A stretch of DNA of 64,000 nt from contig NRSV01000027.1 of the NCBI GenBank assembly GCA_002286855.1, positions 79,772 to 143,771 on the forward strand, read 5' to 3'. Each line of letters begins with the position of its first letter. The first letter of the stretch is position 1. Shown here in pieces: positions 43,882 to 56,514 of this stretch. The position numbers and the translations under genes are program-made. Origin of the DNA: Bipolaris cookei. Lineage: Eukaryota > Ascomycota > Dothideomycetes > Pleosporales > Pleosporaceae. Under the pieces are notes generated by a model that was not told the origin of the DNA, made no database searches, and worked only from the letters and a program-made list of their open reading frames with translations.

Positions 43882-45965
43882 TTACGCAGTCTCTCTCCCA
43901 ATACCAGCCTTGTACCGCGCCAAACACCTCTCTCGTGCAAATTTGTGCTCCACAATTGGTTCGGGATACCCACTCTTCTTTGCAATCTTGGCCGCCTCAC
44001 CTTTTGCCTGGTAGGGATTGTGTATCGCGGCCCCTTGCACACCCTCTAGCTCCTTCACCCATAGCCTAATGAATTCACCTTGCTCGTCAAACTTCTCGGA
44101 CTGTGTCCAAGGGTTGAAGATGCGGAAGTAAGGTTGAGGATCCACGCCTGTTGAAGCACTGAAGCCCCAGCCGCCGTTGTTCGAAGCGAAGTCGCCGTCA
44201 ATGAGGTGCGTGATGAAGTATTGTTCGCCGAGACGCCAGTCTAGCAAGAGATGTTTGGCTAGGAAAGATGCTGTTATCATACGAAGTCGGTTGTGCATGT
44301 AACCTGTGTGCTTGAGACAGCGCATTGCGGCATCAACAATGGGATAACCTGTACGACCTTGCGTCCAGGCCTCGAAGTGGGCATCATTGTATTCCCATTC
44401 GATGTTTGTGTACTCGTACTTGAAGGGTTTGTTCATGCTGCGCGAAACTTAGTTATTAAGTGATGAAGAGGAAGTAGAAACTCGTACCATACATAGGGCC
44501 AATGAACTAGAACATGTTTGTAAAAGTCCCGCCAAGCTACTTCTCCAATCCAGCCTTTTATGCCCTCCTTGCCCCCATCGAGCTTTTTCACGCTGTTAAT
44601 ATCCCTCGCCATACGCACACTCGTTCGAGCGGCTAGTGTACCGGCTGCATGATGTACACTGATTCGGCCAGTACTGTTCAAAGCAGGGAAGTTACGCGTG
44701 TCCTTGTACTTGGTGACCTTCTCGGTGAGGAAACGTTCCAATCGATCGATAGCTGCTGACTCGCCGGCTGGCCATAGATGGTGAAACCGCTCCTTCTCTT
44801 CGGTTGTAAGAGACTTGCATTCTGGTAGATCAGGGACTTTGGAATCGAAGAGCTTGATAAACTTTTCACGGAAATTGGCAGGGTTCTTCTCTGGCATGGA
44901 GCGTTCGTTGAGAAGATGAGGGTGTGCATGGAGGTATGCAACCCAGGCGCGGTACCAGGGGCTGTATACTGCGTATTGTTTTCCGGTACCCGTCTTAAGA
45001 CTTCCGGGTGGTACGATGCAGTCATCGTGTTGTGGATTCATACTGATACCTTTCTCCAACATCATACGCACCAGCCGCTCTTCCCGGCGCAGCTCGTCGG
45101 GCTCGTATTCAAGGTTACAGAAGACGTTTTTTACGTTCCACTCAAGTGCCAGTTCGACCAATCGCTTTTTTATATTCTTCCTTTCGTGCGCCGTCTCAAT
45201 GTATAGGGGTATGTCCAGCTCTTTTAATTCCTGCTTGAGCAGCTGCACCGAACGAAGCTCAAAGTGGCACTTGGGCGGGCTGACAAGATGTGCTTCCCAG
45301 TCTTGCGGGCTCATTATCCAGACAGCAACTAGACCAATTCCTTTACTCTTTGCGAGTTCTGCAGCTTTCGAGAGGCCTGTGTTGTCTCGTATGCGCAAGT
45401 CGCGCTTGAACCAATGCATAACTGCATCGCCGTGCCCACCTTCGTTTCCGCTTTGTATCTTATCCCTCCTCTGTTTAGTATCTTTCAAAGTTTTCTCTAA
45501 GATTCCGATTGGCCGTGGAATCTCGTTAGCGTTGTACATGGCGCATCGCTCGTTGCTCATTTCTGCCGGATAGTATCGCCGATCGACTATGCCTGCTCGT
45601 TCTTCTGGCCTCGAGTGATCAAAATCGTCTTCTTCGTTCTTGATAGGATCTCCAGGTGCGCTGTTTTCAGAATCTCTTGCGGTCCCATCTGTGAGTGGCG
45701 CGCTGCCTGTGAATGCTTTATCAAGAGGTTTAGCTATACGCGAACGCTTGTTGGGTGCGTTGCCGGATGCGTCAGTGTACTTGTTCGCAGATATGGCATT
45801 ATGTGGGATGTCGTTAGATTTACGCTTTGGAGGCATTGTAAGGGCGCTCTTCGAGGAATGTATGAAAGGTCGAGGTGATACGTAGCATAGGCAGGTCAAG
45901 TATGTCCTGTGGGTTGGAAACACCAGTAGAGAATTGAATGGTCTGAGAGGAGCAAAAGAGCGCAT
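43882..45965 (-). CDS. PHR1: Class I DNA photolyase (CPD type)
   Basis: Light-driven flavoenzyme that reverses cyclobutane pyrimidine dimers. Two exons, 45965 (or 45836)-44488 and 44437-43882, with a 50-bp intron. The product is 634 aa from ATG 45836 or 677 aa from ATG 45965. The photolyase N-terminal antenna domain begins at VMHWFKRDLRIRDNTGL. The FAD domain shows GRTGYPIVDAAMRCL, TGYMHNRLRMITASFLAKHLL, DWRLGEQYF and the signature NNGGWGFSASTGVDPQPYFR. After 45836 comes MPPKRKSN, a nuclear-signal-like start. Upstream lies a 43-residue extension with several Arg and no acidic residues, as in mitochondrial presequences. Alternative starts could give dual targeting. Intact, lying about 200 bp past the transposon block. 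Confidence 0.93.
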
Positions 45966-48900
45966 GCGCAGGCACCTGGTCTCACACTGCCGGCCAACAA
46001 TTGAAGTCTAATCAGAGAAAGATGCAGGTTGACATATTGTGTTCTCCCGACGCGTTCATCTCTCGCGTTGGCTTAGCACCGATCAATGATGCAGATCGTC
46101 CCTGAAACATTGAGTCAAGATCGGTTGGCCAGATTAGCGAAGCCAGCCCCTGTCAACGTCCCCCGCGATTCAACGGGCGCCCAATTTTACATCTGTGGCC
46201 ACGTCTCGACGCGCATCGTTGGTAACGGTTCCCAAATGTTCTGCAAGAGGTTGCTGCGCGTTCGAGGTCCAGTAAACAGCTAAGGGAACCATCACAGGAG
46301 AGAGGTAGGGACCGGTCAGGTCAAGCTGGAGAATAAATCATCTGCACGCGTTCTCTTTCTGAGTCCGTTGTTTCCGACCCCAACTCCATTGCGTGAGTTT
46401 AGTTTTGAAAGCACATCCCAGCTTATATACGAGGCACACTCGAAGCGACGACAGAGCCCGGTAGAGCGAACATGACGCGATACTGACGTTCTGAGTGTTC
46501 GTCCTGATATGTGACCTCTGGTGGACAGAGGTTTTACTAGCTGCTATTGTTCCATCTTATGTCTTTTGGGGGGGGCCATTGGTAATCATACGTAATCGAC
46601 CCAAGCAAGAGGGGCTACTATAGATATTTGAAGCATCAAAAAGTCGGTGTAATCTTGCGTGAGATTGAGTAGTCGACCGATGACCGACGGGACGAGAACT
46701 TGGCGGCGCGCCTACAGCAATGCCGAGCGGAGAGAAGAGGTGGCAGACGGTGCTTGGGCTAGAAGCTACTGATATTTCCAGTATGACGGCATAGCGAGGG
46801 GCATGGCCTGTAGTGCAATTGGAAGGATGGGATGCAGGCCGTTATGGAAGGCTTGGTGGCGTCATAATTTGGCCCGGCCAGCACTGCCATTGGCCCCCAG
46901 CAAGCGAATTGCCTAGGGCAAGGCAGACATGATTGGGATACGGATTTAGTCCTGGAAACAGCATCGCAGCTCCACGTGAATCATTATTTTTGTAGCTGAG
47001 ATAAGATTGCGATGGCTGGGCAACCTGAACGTCGGTTGAGGCCCGAGGAGGTGGTAGAAGATACGATTGGCCATGGCGGTTTACCAATCGCAAGTAGTAT
47101 GGTCAACGGCATGGTGATTGGGGGGCCAAAGTGCTGACTCGAGCGCGCGTGATGAGAAGAGCATGGGCGGCAAATGCGAGCTACTGCTACTCTTGTTGCT
47201 GGTGGTGGTGTTGATGATTGTGATGAAGATGATGATGAAGGTGGTGGTCATGATGGCGACAAGACCTGGGATACGGAGAAGGGGGTTGGGAGAGGGACAG
47301 GCACAGGTACGAGCCGCGTGAAGCGAGCGCAGTCGAGTGGTGGAGGAGTGGAAGCGGGGCGGCAGGCCTAGGTACCAAGGCAGCCACAACATAGTCGGCA
47401 CAGGCAAACACTAGCTGTGCCGCGCTGCCGTCCCAGACTAATGCAAACACTCCAACCCCAACCTATTTCGCGGTATCGTTCTGCATCCAGATGAGTGTTG
47501 GGCTTTTTTGTTCATCAACCACCGTTAGGGTGGCAACCTATCGTAAGCCTCGATGCTCGGCCCTACAAGGCGTCCAGCTAAGGACATTTGCATGCGGCCA
47601 GTCGCACACCAAAGATGAAGCCGTCTGATGCCCTCGCACAGCCACGGTACAGCAGCATCGCCTACCACGCGACTTGTTTGGAAGCAACCAGGATGGCTCG
47701 CACGTGTCTGCGCAAAAGTGGCTTGCCTAACGTACCTATCCTCATCTCACTCACTATCCCCGAGGGGGGGCCTCGCAGCTAAACACCAGGCCGGGCAATG
47801 ACGAGAAACATGCACCAAAGCTTAACTTGAGCCTCTTCAGGCACCCCACTGACTAGACTCCCGTCTCTCCAATGGATTCTTACCCATCCCACTCGCTACG
47901 GGCAAGGGCCGCCCCAAAGATAGCCCATTCACACAAGACTACCGCGTTCTGGCCGAGCGTTCACCCACGGCCTTAGCGCGTCTTTGATCATGGAAACGGC
48001 CTCCGCCTACTCGTGGACCTAGATTTGGGAAGGATCATGGGGCCGAAGTAGGAGATCATGATGCTGCTGCGAAGGCAGTGACTCGTGAAGGTCAACAGGC
48101 AGAACTGCACTAAGGAATTGCACAAGCGTGTGCTGAGATGAGAGGCCTCATGGCATATATAAGACTTGATACGGAATGCTTCATGGATCATTAACAACAA
48201 TGGCCAACGTGGATGTCGCCCGGTCTTCAGCGCCCGTCGTGGCATCCTTTGAACTGCAGTCTTCCCTCGCCCATCCACATCCCTTGATAGTTTCCCACGC
48301 CCTGTCCGTGGCTGAAACCTGTTCCCTACTGTTTGAAATCTATGACTTGGCCTATAAGTTGCTATATCATATTCACTCTTCATCAACTATGTCTCAACAT
48401 TCCAGTACACATTCGTGTCCGTCAAGTTCGAGTCTCCAGGTCAATGACTGTCAGAGAGCGCCGCCGCAGCCAGACCCGGAACCTGCCGCACCACCGTATG
48501 TACCAGCCAATCAATTACCCGGACATCTGCAGATTTACACCATTTCAGCTGCTTTGGAAATGTTCAGTCATACTGACTTGGTGCAATTAGTATCATCATT
48601 CTTGCCCGAAGTGGTAACAAACGAGCGGTGCAGCCTAGACCCCAAAGTCAGGTACCGGCCCCTGCTGAACAGGGTCTTCGGGCTCGCCCTCTTACGTCAT
48701 CCTGGCCGTACGTAGACCCTTGCCCAACCCACACCCTATTGACTTTCCCTCTCTTCCGCCTGATGCGATTCTGACTTCTTGTTTCCCACCCACTACAGGC
48801 AGCGACAGACGTCACGCTACAACCTTAGAAGCCGATCCAACAAACAACCCTTTTCCCACTCACCAAACAAGCCCAGGCCTCAACCCGAACCACATCCTGC

Positions 48901-49179
48901 TCCTCCGTAAGTCACATGGCCCCGACCATATCAAGTGTGCATATAAATATGGCACGCCACACCATTGCGCTCCCTCTCACAAATTCGCTCTCGATTTTCC
49001 GGCTACATCCGTCATGTAATTTACTAACGGCAGACTGTAGTGTTATAATCCTCTCCAACGAACATCAGCAACAGCAGCAACAACAAAACCAAGCACCTCC
49101 TCTACTCAACCCTACCACACCCTTATCTCAAGTACCCACACCTCTTAATCCCCGCACAAACACACCATCACACAGCGCA
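45966..49179. other. Divergent intergenic, 3.2 kb
   Basis: Between the photolyase gene and a small gene at 49180. Contains GAT/TGA-rich low-complexity near 47,190-47,260 and several overlapping ORFs. The longest plus-strand one (48176-48715, up to 179 aa, Ser/Pro-rich with a helical end) could be a gene, but no conserved motif is visible. The lower-complexity CAA repeats near 49,070-49,090 belong to the leader of the next gene. Confidence 0.45.
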
Positions 49180-49374
49180 ATGGGTTCCAAAGTCAGCAAA
49201 GTGCGCGAGCGAGCTCAAGACGGCAAATTGCAGCCTTCGCAAGAACAGCTAGACAAAGAGCAAATGAAGGAGCCCAGCAATTACTATTCGCATCGCAGCA
49301 AGAGCATGCGCAGGAAGGCGGGAAAGGGAGGTGATGCAGGTGGCAGCGCTGTTGGTGCATCGGGAATGGCCTAG
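49180..49374 (+). CDS. Small basic protein with N-myristoylation-like start, 64 aa
   Basis: Starts MGSKVSKV: Gly2 with Ser6 fits the N-myristoyltransferase consensus, suggesting membrane attachment after Met removal. The rest is strongly charged (VRERAQDGKLQ, EQLDKEQMKEPSN, HRSKSMRRKAGKGG) and ends in Gly/Ala/Ser. No domain recognised. The frame is open for about 90 codons upstream, but that part (poly-Gln, Pro-rich) looks like leader. This start is preferred for its context and the myristoylation motif. Similar short MG-S-K proteins occur widely in ascomycetes, though I cannot name the family. Confidence 0.55.
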   Translation: MGSKVSKVRERAQDGKLQPSQEQLDKEQMKEPSNYYSHRSKSMRRKAGKGGDAGGSAVGASGMA

Positions 49375-49998
49375 CCAGACAGCTATCTAAATCAGGCAAG
49401 CAGGTTAATTGTTGGGTTCAGGTCAGTTTGGACTTGGCGGGAGCTGCCAACGAACATGGGTTCGGGGGCGGTGTGGGAAGTAAGCCGGCACAAAGGTGGT
49501 TTGGTGCTGGCGAGACGGGCCGAGTTCGACATTTGCAATCGAGATGGCCCATGACTGACGGGTGTGCGTTCAGTGGGAGGTATGCCTTTTTTTGTTCTTC
49601 GTGTTGAGATATTTGTTGATAGAGGCACTGCTTGGAGTTTTTTTTCTTTTTCGTTTTTTATCGAAGTCCAGAACCCGACTGGTGTGGGCATTAGCGTTTT
49701 TATTTTGCCCCGTTTTGGGTGTGGGCAAAGTACACTCAATGTATCTTTTCTTGTCCCTTCTTCACAAACTATAATTAGTCAACCACCTCAGCTGATTCCA
49801 CATCACCTTCGATCTCCCGCTCATGTCAGCAGTGGAAGATAGGACCAAATTACTGAACTACTAGCGAAGCTCGTATCGTACAAACGAAAATCACAATCGC
49901 ACACGAGCATTTCATGTGTAAAAACTTGAATTACATTACTTCGTTTAGTCCTCTAACAAAGACCGCATCTCTTTTCTATTTCAAAAACAAGAAATTAT
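49375..49998. other. Convergent intergenic, 624 bp
   Basis: Shared 3' flank of the 64-aa gene and the GH115 gene. Poly-T tracts near 49,640-49,665. No gene seen. Confidence 0.55.
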
Positions 49999-52900
49999 TT
50001 ACTTGTGCATAGTAGAATTACCAGCACCACCGCCAACGCGGTAGCTCTCCGGCGGGCCATTGTGGCTCTTCATGACGCCTCCAAGATCGAGCACAACCTT
50101 CTGTAGCACAACGTTTGCCTCGACAAGCCACAGCTTGAGCGTGTGCTTACCGGGCTCGAGCGCACCGTGGTTCGTGGTGTTGTACCACGCGCTGTCGGCG
50201 ACAGCAGTGCCCCAGTTGACAGGGAAGTTGGGCTGCTTCTGATCGATAACGTACTGGCGACGAGCAGGCGGGTTGTCGTCGATTTGCGCAATGTACGCGA
50301 GCGGCTTCTTGGGGTTGATGTTGTGGGTTGGGGTGAGGATGAGGGTAACGTTGATGCCCTTCTCCTTGGGTAGCTTAGTAAAAGTGACAAAGTCGTATTC
50401 GAGGCTGGGTGCGCTGATGGAGTCCAGGCCCTCGGCAAGGTTGTCGGCAAGCTTGATAGCGGAGAGGGTGCGGCCGTATTTTGGAAGCACTATGTAGGAG
50501 TGGTTTGTGGAGCCGGGGGTCGAGCGGGTGTAGTGCTCGGCTTCGAATGCAAGTTGGCCAGCGGACTCGACGAATCCATCGGTGAAGTCGGATGGGATGG
50601 AGGTCTTGTTCACCATGAAGGTGACCTTGGGTCTACCTCCCGCGGTACCAGAGTCAGTGGAAGAGCTGAAGTTGAGAACGCTCTGCGCACCGAATCCGTC
50701 CTTTACTTTGGTCCAGTCTACATCCACGTAGACGCGGACATCCGGGTCGCTGGGCTTCATGGTTCCCTTCGCTTGGGAAAGCGTCACGAAAGGATCCGCA
50801 CTGATGTTCCACGAGTATTCCTCTGTTCCACGGTGCGAGATTTCGATCCAGCGCTTGGGAGTGAAGGGTGTAATGTCCGGCAGGGTCAAAGAAGATCCGC
50901 CGTTGCTGTGGTACATGTCGTCACCAGGGATACTGGCGTTGGAGCCCTGCACGTGGATAGCCATGTCGCCTGCTAGCGAGCGCTCCCATACTTGTACCCA
51001 GCGAAGGTCAGGGGTGGACTGGCGCATTGGTTGTTGCCTATTGAATAGTCAGTATCGTTCAAGGTAGGTTCTCGATGGAAAAAGCGCAATCTTACCAGTA
51101 TCCTTGGTATCCCAAGTGGGTCTGGTCCATCATGTGATTCCACTTTCCGTTCAGCATGGTGTGGTATTGCTTGGTGAGGTTGTGGTCTTTCATCATGCCA
51201 TCAATCACGCGCTGCATCCAGACGTTGGCGCTATTGCGACCCTGTTGCGCGTAGATAATATTCCTGGCTCCAGCAATCTGGATTGCAACGTGGTTGCCAC
51301 CTGCGAGCACACGGTTGAGAACAATCTGGTAGAAAGCGGGCTTTTGCTCAGCGGGAAGAGCATTGTTGATTGCATTGGCCTTTTCGGCAATATCCTCCCA
51401 GCGAGCAAGAATGTGATCAGCCTCTTCATAGTTGAGGACACTGTAGGAAGATGGCTCAACCCATTCGAACTTGCGCATGTTGGAAAGCGTGCCGTATTCG
51501 TCAAGGATATCTGAGATGGCCTGAGCGTGCTCGGAACCAAAGTTTCGGGTCGCAAAACCAGTAAGCCATTCAGGGACAGACGTCTCATCATAAGCGTCGA
51601 TGTCGTAGGCAATGTCGAACCAGTGGCTGATTGCGATTTCCGCGGGCTTGATGTCTCCAACGTTGACAATCCAGATGCGGTCCGCGTCACGATCCTTGGC
51701 CAGCCTCATCTGGTCGTAGGTCTTCTGGAGCTGAATCGTATCCTGCCACTTGTAGTTTCGCGAGTCACCTACGTAATCGAAGTGATAGTAAACACCGGCA
51801 CCGCCAGATCGCTTCTTCTCGTCGCCGACAGGAAGACGACGGATGTTTTGCCAGTTGTCTTCGGTCCAAAGGAGTGTAACCCAGTCGGGAACTTCCATAC
51901 CCGCCTCGAAATAGTCCTGAACTTCCTTGTACAAGCACCACATCTGGGGAACTTCAGATGCATTACCATGAACTTTGGTCAAAATCTCCTGCTGTGCTTG
52001 AACAACAGCCTCGAGTACTCCAGTCTGCACATCTGCAGACATGGCTGTATCGTGGTATCCTCGCATACCGACTGTAACAACATTCTCGTAGGGAGCAGCA
52101 CGCTGGGCACCCTCCATAAAGAAGTCGTAAAGAGTTGCGTTATTTGTGGCCCATGACCAACCTGATTCAGAGCCCTTGGCTACCTTGCTCCATTCCTGGG
52201 TAGCGCGGACCATTGGCTCAGTGTGTGATGTTCCCATTACGATACCGTACTCGTCAGCCAGAGGCTGGTTGCGTGCGTCATCTACATTGAACATACCGTT
52301 CCACATGGCCGGCCAAAGGTAGTTAGCCTTTGACCTGAGCAGCAGCTCAAACACATGGGAGTAGAATTCTGCTCCAAAGGCAGAGTTATATGGAGACATG
52401 GGGTAGCGCTCGTTGACCCAGCCGGTCAAAGCGGGCGCCTCGTCATTGATGAAGAAACCGCGGTACTTGACAGAGGGGCTTTTCTGGACCTTGGTAGTCT
52501 TGAGTAGGTAGATAGAGTCGTGCTTCTGGGCTGGCACATCGGCAAACCAATGCCATGGAGATACACCAATTTGCTCAGAGACATCGTAAATGCCGTAGAT
52601 GACACCACGTCGATCGCTACCTGTCAGGGATTAGTATCCAGAGTGGTCAGCTGTTTCAGTGCACATACCAGCGATGACGAGCGCTTCCCCAGTCGTATTA
52701 CCAGCGTTCTGCACAACAGCGCTTACATACGCCTCCCATTCACCTTGGATTCCGCTGACATCGAGCTGTCCACTTGCGATCAAGCTATCGATTAGACTTG
52801 AGTTGCCAATCGTACCAACAATAATGGTGCCTGCAGAGGAGTTGGCTGCGTTGCTGCCGCTAACACTCCAGTCCTCGCTGATGCCTGTGACATTGAAGAT

Positions 52901-53188
52901 CATGGAAGCGTTTGCGGTCGCTGTACCAGAAGTCTTCAAGGTACCATTAGTACCAGTAACGCGTCCGAAGTCGATGGCGAGGTCATGCGCCGCGCGCAGG
53001 ACACCAGGCCAGTCTGCAGCATCGGCATGAATGGTTACTGGAGAGCCACGAGATGCAAGAAGAGCCGTGCCATTGCCGTTAGAAGTAGAGATGGTGGGTT
53101 TGCGGAAAGGCTCTATGGCGGAGGCAGAATCAGCAAAAGCAACTGACAGCGACAAAGCGCCAAGTACAGTGCGGGAGAGGCGCTCCAT
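49999..53188 (-). CDS. Secreted GH115 xylan alpha-1,2-glucuronidase
   Basis: GH115 enzymes remove (4-O-methyl-)glucuronic acid from xylan, including internal residues of the polymer, outside the cell. Three exons: 53188-52669, 52620-51096 and 51037-49999, with 48- and 58-bp introns; 1,027 aa, typical of the family. The signal peptide is the first ~24 residues (MERLSRTVLGALSLSVAFAD...). The N-terminal region ends in GSDRRGVIYGIYDVSEQIGV and SPWHWFADVP. The catalytic core has KYRGFFINDEAPALTGW, NYLWPAMWNGMF, GIVMGTSHTEPM and LLWTEDNWQNIRRLP. The C-terminal beta domain is present. Many N-glycosylation sequons support secretion. Upstream it diverges from the DUF2462 gene. Confidence 0.95.
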
Positions 53189-54110
53189 GGTGCTTGGACA
53201 GAAATTTGAGCGGACGTCCTGAACCAAGCCATAAAGACGTGGAGATACCCTGCTTTTGAATGCTTCCCCCAGATCATAGTCCCGTGATATGCACGTCTAC
53301 CCATTGCCCTCAATCTCCACCAACCTATACCTTTAACAACTAGTAACTGTGCATGTGACAAATGTTGCTCCAACTCTTTGGCTAGAGCAATAAAGCATCC
53401 TTCCATGCAGATCCAGGAACAGCGGGTTTCCCAGCCCGACCGGCTGTAATGTAAGGCTAAATTGACGCGACGTACATGATCCAATCCTCTTTGAGCTGGA
53501 CTTCTTCCAGAAGAGCAGACGAAGCGACCTTGGCCATGTAGAGAAACGAGTAAAGTGCGTCATGGTCTGAATGTACGATTGAGTGATGATGTGCGATCGA
53601 TAACGACATTCAGGTGTGGGCGCTGTCACCACCGAGTAACGAGAGAATTATTCCGGGCGTTCTCTTGCGCAACTTCTTCGGCGAAAACGACCACGAAGTG
53701 TAGGTGACCCTCTTTTTACGGAGAATTATAGTCAGGACAGAGAGTGGGAGGCTTGGAAGACGGGTTTTTGGGCCATGGGGCGGCTCCCCGCGTTGGGGTG
53801 AAAAGGCTAAATGTGCATTTCTCCCCACAATGCACCATTCCTGTTTAGGCTAGTCTACGGACGCAAGCCAAGCATCTCAAAAAAAACGTCGGAAAGGGCA
53901 ATCCGAGAATTAGCCAGAGTAGCCGTCTTTGCTCGTGGCTCCACCGAAACAAGAGTGGAACATTCCGCAGCGGGCTCATCTCGTCCCGTGATCAATACTC
54001 GGCGCACGCTTGTCCGAGGTTGATTTTCTCTAAGCCCAATCGCACAGCATTGCTTGTACCCGAATCTCCGCTCCCATCTTCGCCCCACGCTCCCAGGCAC
54101 GACCTCCGCA
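53189..54110. other. Divergent intergenic, 922 bp
   Basis: Promoter region between the GH115 gene (minus) and the DUF2462 gene (plus). No repeat or RNA gene recognised. Confidence 0.55.
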
Positions 54111-54498
54111 ATGGCTCAAGGCGCAGTCAAGAAGACCAAGGCCGCGGCTCCTAAGAAGTAAGTTCGAATCTCCCGCTGATGCCATTGTTTCCCGCGCACT
54201 ATGCCTGAACCTTGCGCACGTCGTCGCAATCCTGTCTGCCTTATCCCGACTGCCTGGTCTGATACTGACCATATTTTCTTTTCACTCTAGGCCCTCCCAG
54301 CGTGTCCAGCACGGCGCCCGCGTCATCAAGCCCAAGAAAGCCTCCATCATCTCACAGAACAAGATCAAGCATAAAAGCAGCGCTGGTCTGGTCGGGCAAA
54401 CTGAGAAGCTCCTGGCGCAAAAAGCCGGACATTTGGAGATGCTCAAAGGAGGCAAGAATGACAAGAAGGAAGGTGGAGATAAGAAGAAGTCTGGTTGA
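54111..54498 (+). CDS. Small basic DUF2462/UPF0390 family protein
   Basis: Two exons, 54111-54157 and 54291-54498, with a 133-bp intron; 84 aa. Begins MAQGAVKKTKAAAPKK; the second exon has RVQHGARVIKPKKASIISQN and a Lys/Gly-rich end. The layout (AxGxxKxK start, G.R.I.PKK centre, helical HKSSAGLVGQTEKLL then basic tail) matches DUF2462, a small conserved eukaryotic family that appears nucleolar or ribosome-associated. Yeast Tma10/Stf2 and human UPF0390 proteins are not established as orthologues here. Role inferred from family and composition only. Confidence 0.75.
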
Positions 54499-54880
54499 AA
54501 AGTTTTCGGAAATGTCAACCATCCTCCTAGGGTACGGTACGAGCAGGTTGTTCTACATCTGCGGGCCTGGCATGCTCTGAGCCTCCCTCGGCTCGCTCTG
54601 AACGTTGTAGCGAAACGCAGAACCAAGCAAGAGAAGGTCTACGAATGTCGACGGCTGAGCATCTAGCAATGCGCTTCCATCGAGAGGAAGATCTCTGACT
54701 TCTACCCGACCACACTCACCATACAGGAGCGGATTGAAGCAGCGTGAACGAAGGGCCAGAAAACCATCTTGTTAGCATATGAGATACTTTGCTCATCTCA
54801 TTTGATCTGTCATGTAGTTTTAGCCCGAGCCGTGCCGTTGACCCAAGAAATAAAAAGAACTTTGCCAACTAGAAAGCTCC
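54499..54880. other. Convergent intergenic, 382 bp
   Basis: Shared 3' region of the DUF2462 (plus) and MTC1 (minus) genes. Nothing further recognised. Confidence 0.6.
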
Positions 54881-56514
54881 TCAAATGATTCCAGCTCGCG
54901 CAGCTTCACCTCCTCCAGCATCCACGACCGCCTCTCTCTTCATTCCTCTACCAAGACCGCCTTCACCAACTCCCATCCGGCGTGCAACATACCGCTGCGC
55001 TACAATACCCACACTGAGGTTGATAGTCTCTTCCATCCACTCACTAATCCACTCTCGTGGATCGACTCCTCCACTCTCAATGATTTCTGCAATTTCTTGT
55101 GGTAGTTGGCCTTCCTCGCCCTCAGCCTCGGTATTGGCGGGCGCGTCCAGCCACTCTACCCACTTGGAGGGAATCGACTGTGAAAGGCCCTTGAAGCTAA
55201 TGCTGTGTATGGGGTCATATAGGTAAATTGCGAATGCCACCTGCTCTTCGTCATCATCCTCGTCCTCGTCCTCGTCATCATCCGAGTCGTCCGAATCGTC
55301 CTCGTCATCTTCCTCTTCTGCTTTCCCCTTCTGACCCGCAGATGAGGTTGCAAACAGACCATCTTGTTGCGGGTAACTGATGGCCTGGATTGCAATGAAT
55401 ATGTCGCTGCTCCTCACAGGATTTGTCTCGCTCAGCACTTCCGTCGCTTGCTTTGCGGCTGCTTCTATGCCTCCTCTTGCATTGAAAAACTCGTTGGCAT
55501 AGGATTCAGCACTCACTCGGGCAAGTTTAGTGCCTTCAACGAGCCCTTTGACTACACTCAAGTCGCGCTTCTCCGTGTGGCGCCACCATGGACCGTCGTT
55601 CCAGCTTCCGCCACCACCCCGGTACCCCTCTAATGAACCTCGCTGCGTTGACTCGGAGCCGCGCTGAACGACCATGAGGTCGCCGCCTTCTACTTGTGCC
55701 ATGACCCCAGAGAAGGTTTGGTAGATGAGTGGATCGAGGGAGGGGTAGCCGATGAGGTCATGTGTAATATGAATCTGTAGTCGTTCATGCTGAGAGATTG
55801 GCGGTGCGAGTGTGTTCAAGAGGTTTGTAAAGGTAGGTACGGCACGTTTGCCAAGCTCGCCGCCTGTAGTCTGTCAGTATGGTAATGGTGTGATTTGGTG
55901 GCTGCATTCGTACCAATGCCGCGAAGGGCGCCAACGTTCCCTCGCACTTGCTCCGCCCATCGCTGAGCCTCTTGGTTCTTCTGGATCTCTTGATAGGCCG
56001 CTTCGGCTTGCTTCCGCGCCGTCTCTGCTGCTGCAGTGGCAGTCGAAACAAGCCCTCCCCATCCGCCTCCCCACCATGACCCTCCAGATGAGCTTTCCTC
56101 TTTTGGCTCGGACGCTTGTGCTTTGGCAGGTTCCTCTTTGGTCGGCACAAAGCTCTGGTGATAGGAGCGGGTGCTCTCTCCGGACTTCCTTGGTGCTGAT
56201 GGCCTGTTGTCTTCGCTTGTGCGTGCTGAGCCGGTAGATGAGGGTGTCGCGACGCCTGGTGCCCGGCGGTTGCTCGAGGCGGATGATGACGCTACTTTGG
56301 GGGTGTTTGGGCGGCTGATCTGGCGAGGCACGACAGACTGCGGCGCCTTTCCCAATTGCTCGAGCTCATCGAGGTCTTTGAGAGCATCGTCTTCGACCTC
56401 GAACTTCTGACGAGGCGCACGAGTCCCTCTGGCATGCTTGTTAGGCGGGGGTGCGGGTGTCTCGGCCAGCTTCTCCAGTTCGGCGAGCTCTTCGTCAGCC
56501 GTCTTGGGGGGCAT
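54881..56514 (-). CDS. MTC1: MTC1 family (maintenance of telomere capping) protein
   Basis: Two exons, 56514-55914 and 55863-54881, with a 51-bp intron; 527 aa. Start at MPPKTADEELAELEKL is preferred to an ATG 17 codons upstream, because the acidic ELEKL opening is typical of Mtc1. The N-terminal third is a disordered Pro/Ser/Glu region followed by a SWWGGGWGGLVSTATAAAET helix. The C-terminal half has the family landmarks: LQIHITHDLIGYPSLDPLIY, GSWNDGPWWR, SSDIFIAIQAISYP, AFAIYLYDPIHSISF, SKWVEWLDAP and EWISEWMEETINLSVGIVAQ. A tract of about 30 consecutive or near-consecutive Asp/Glu lies between them. In yeast Mtc1 acts with COPI-type vesicle and Golgi components; its telomere phenotype is indirect. 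Confidence 0.85.

Noticed and set aside
47187..47450. His-rich minus-strand ORF near the GAT/TGA-rich stretch
   Set aside because: Repeats of CAT/CAC triplets create spurious His runs; no start context or conserved sequence.
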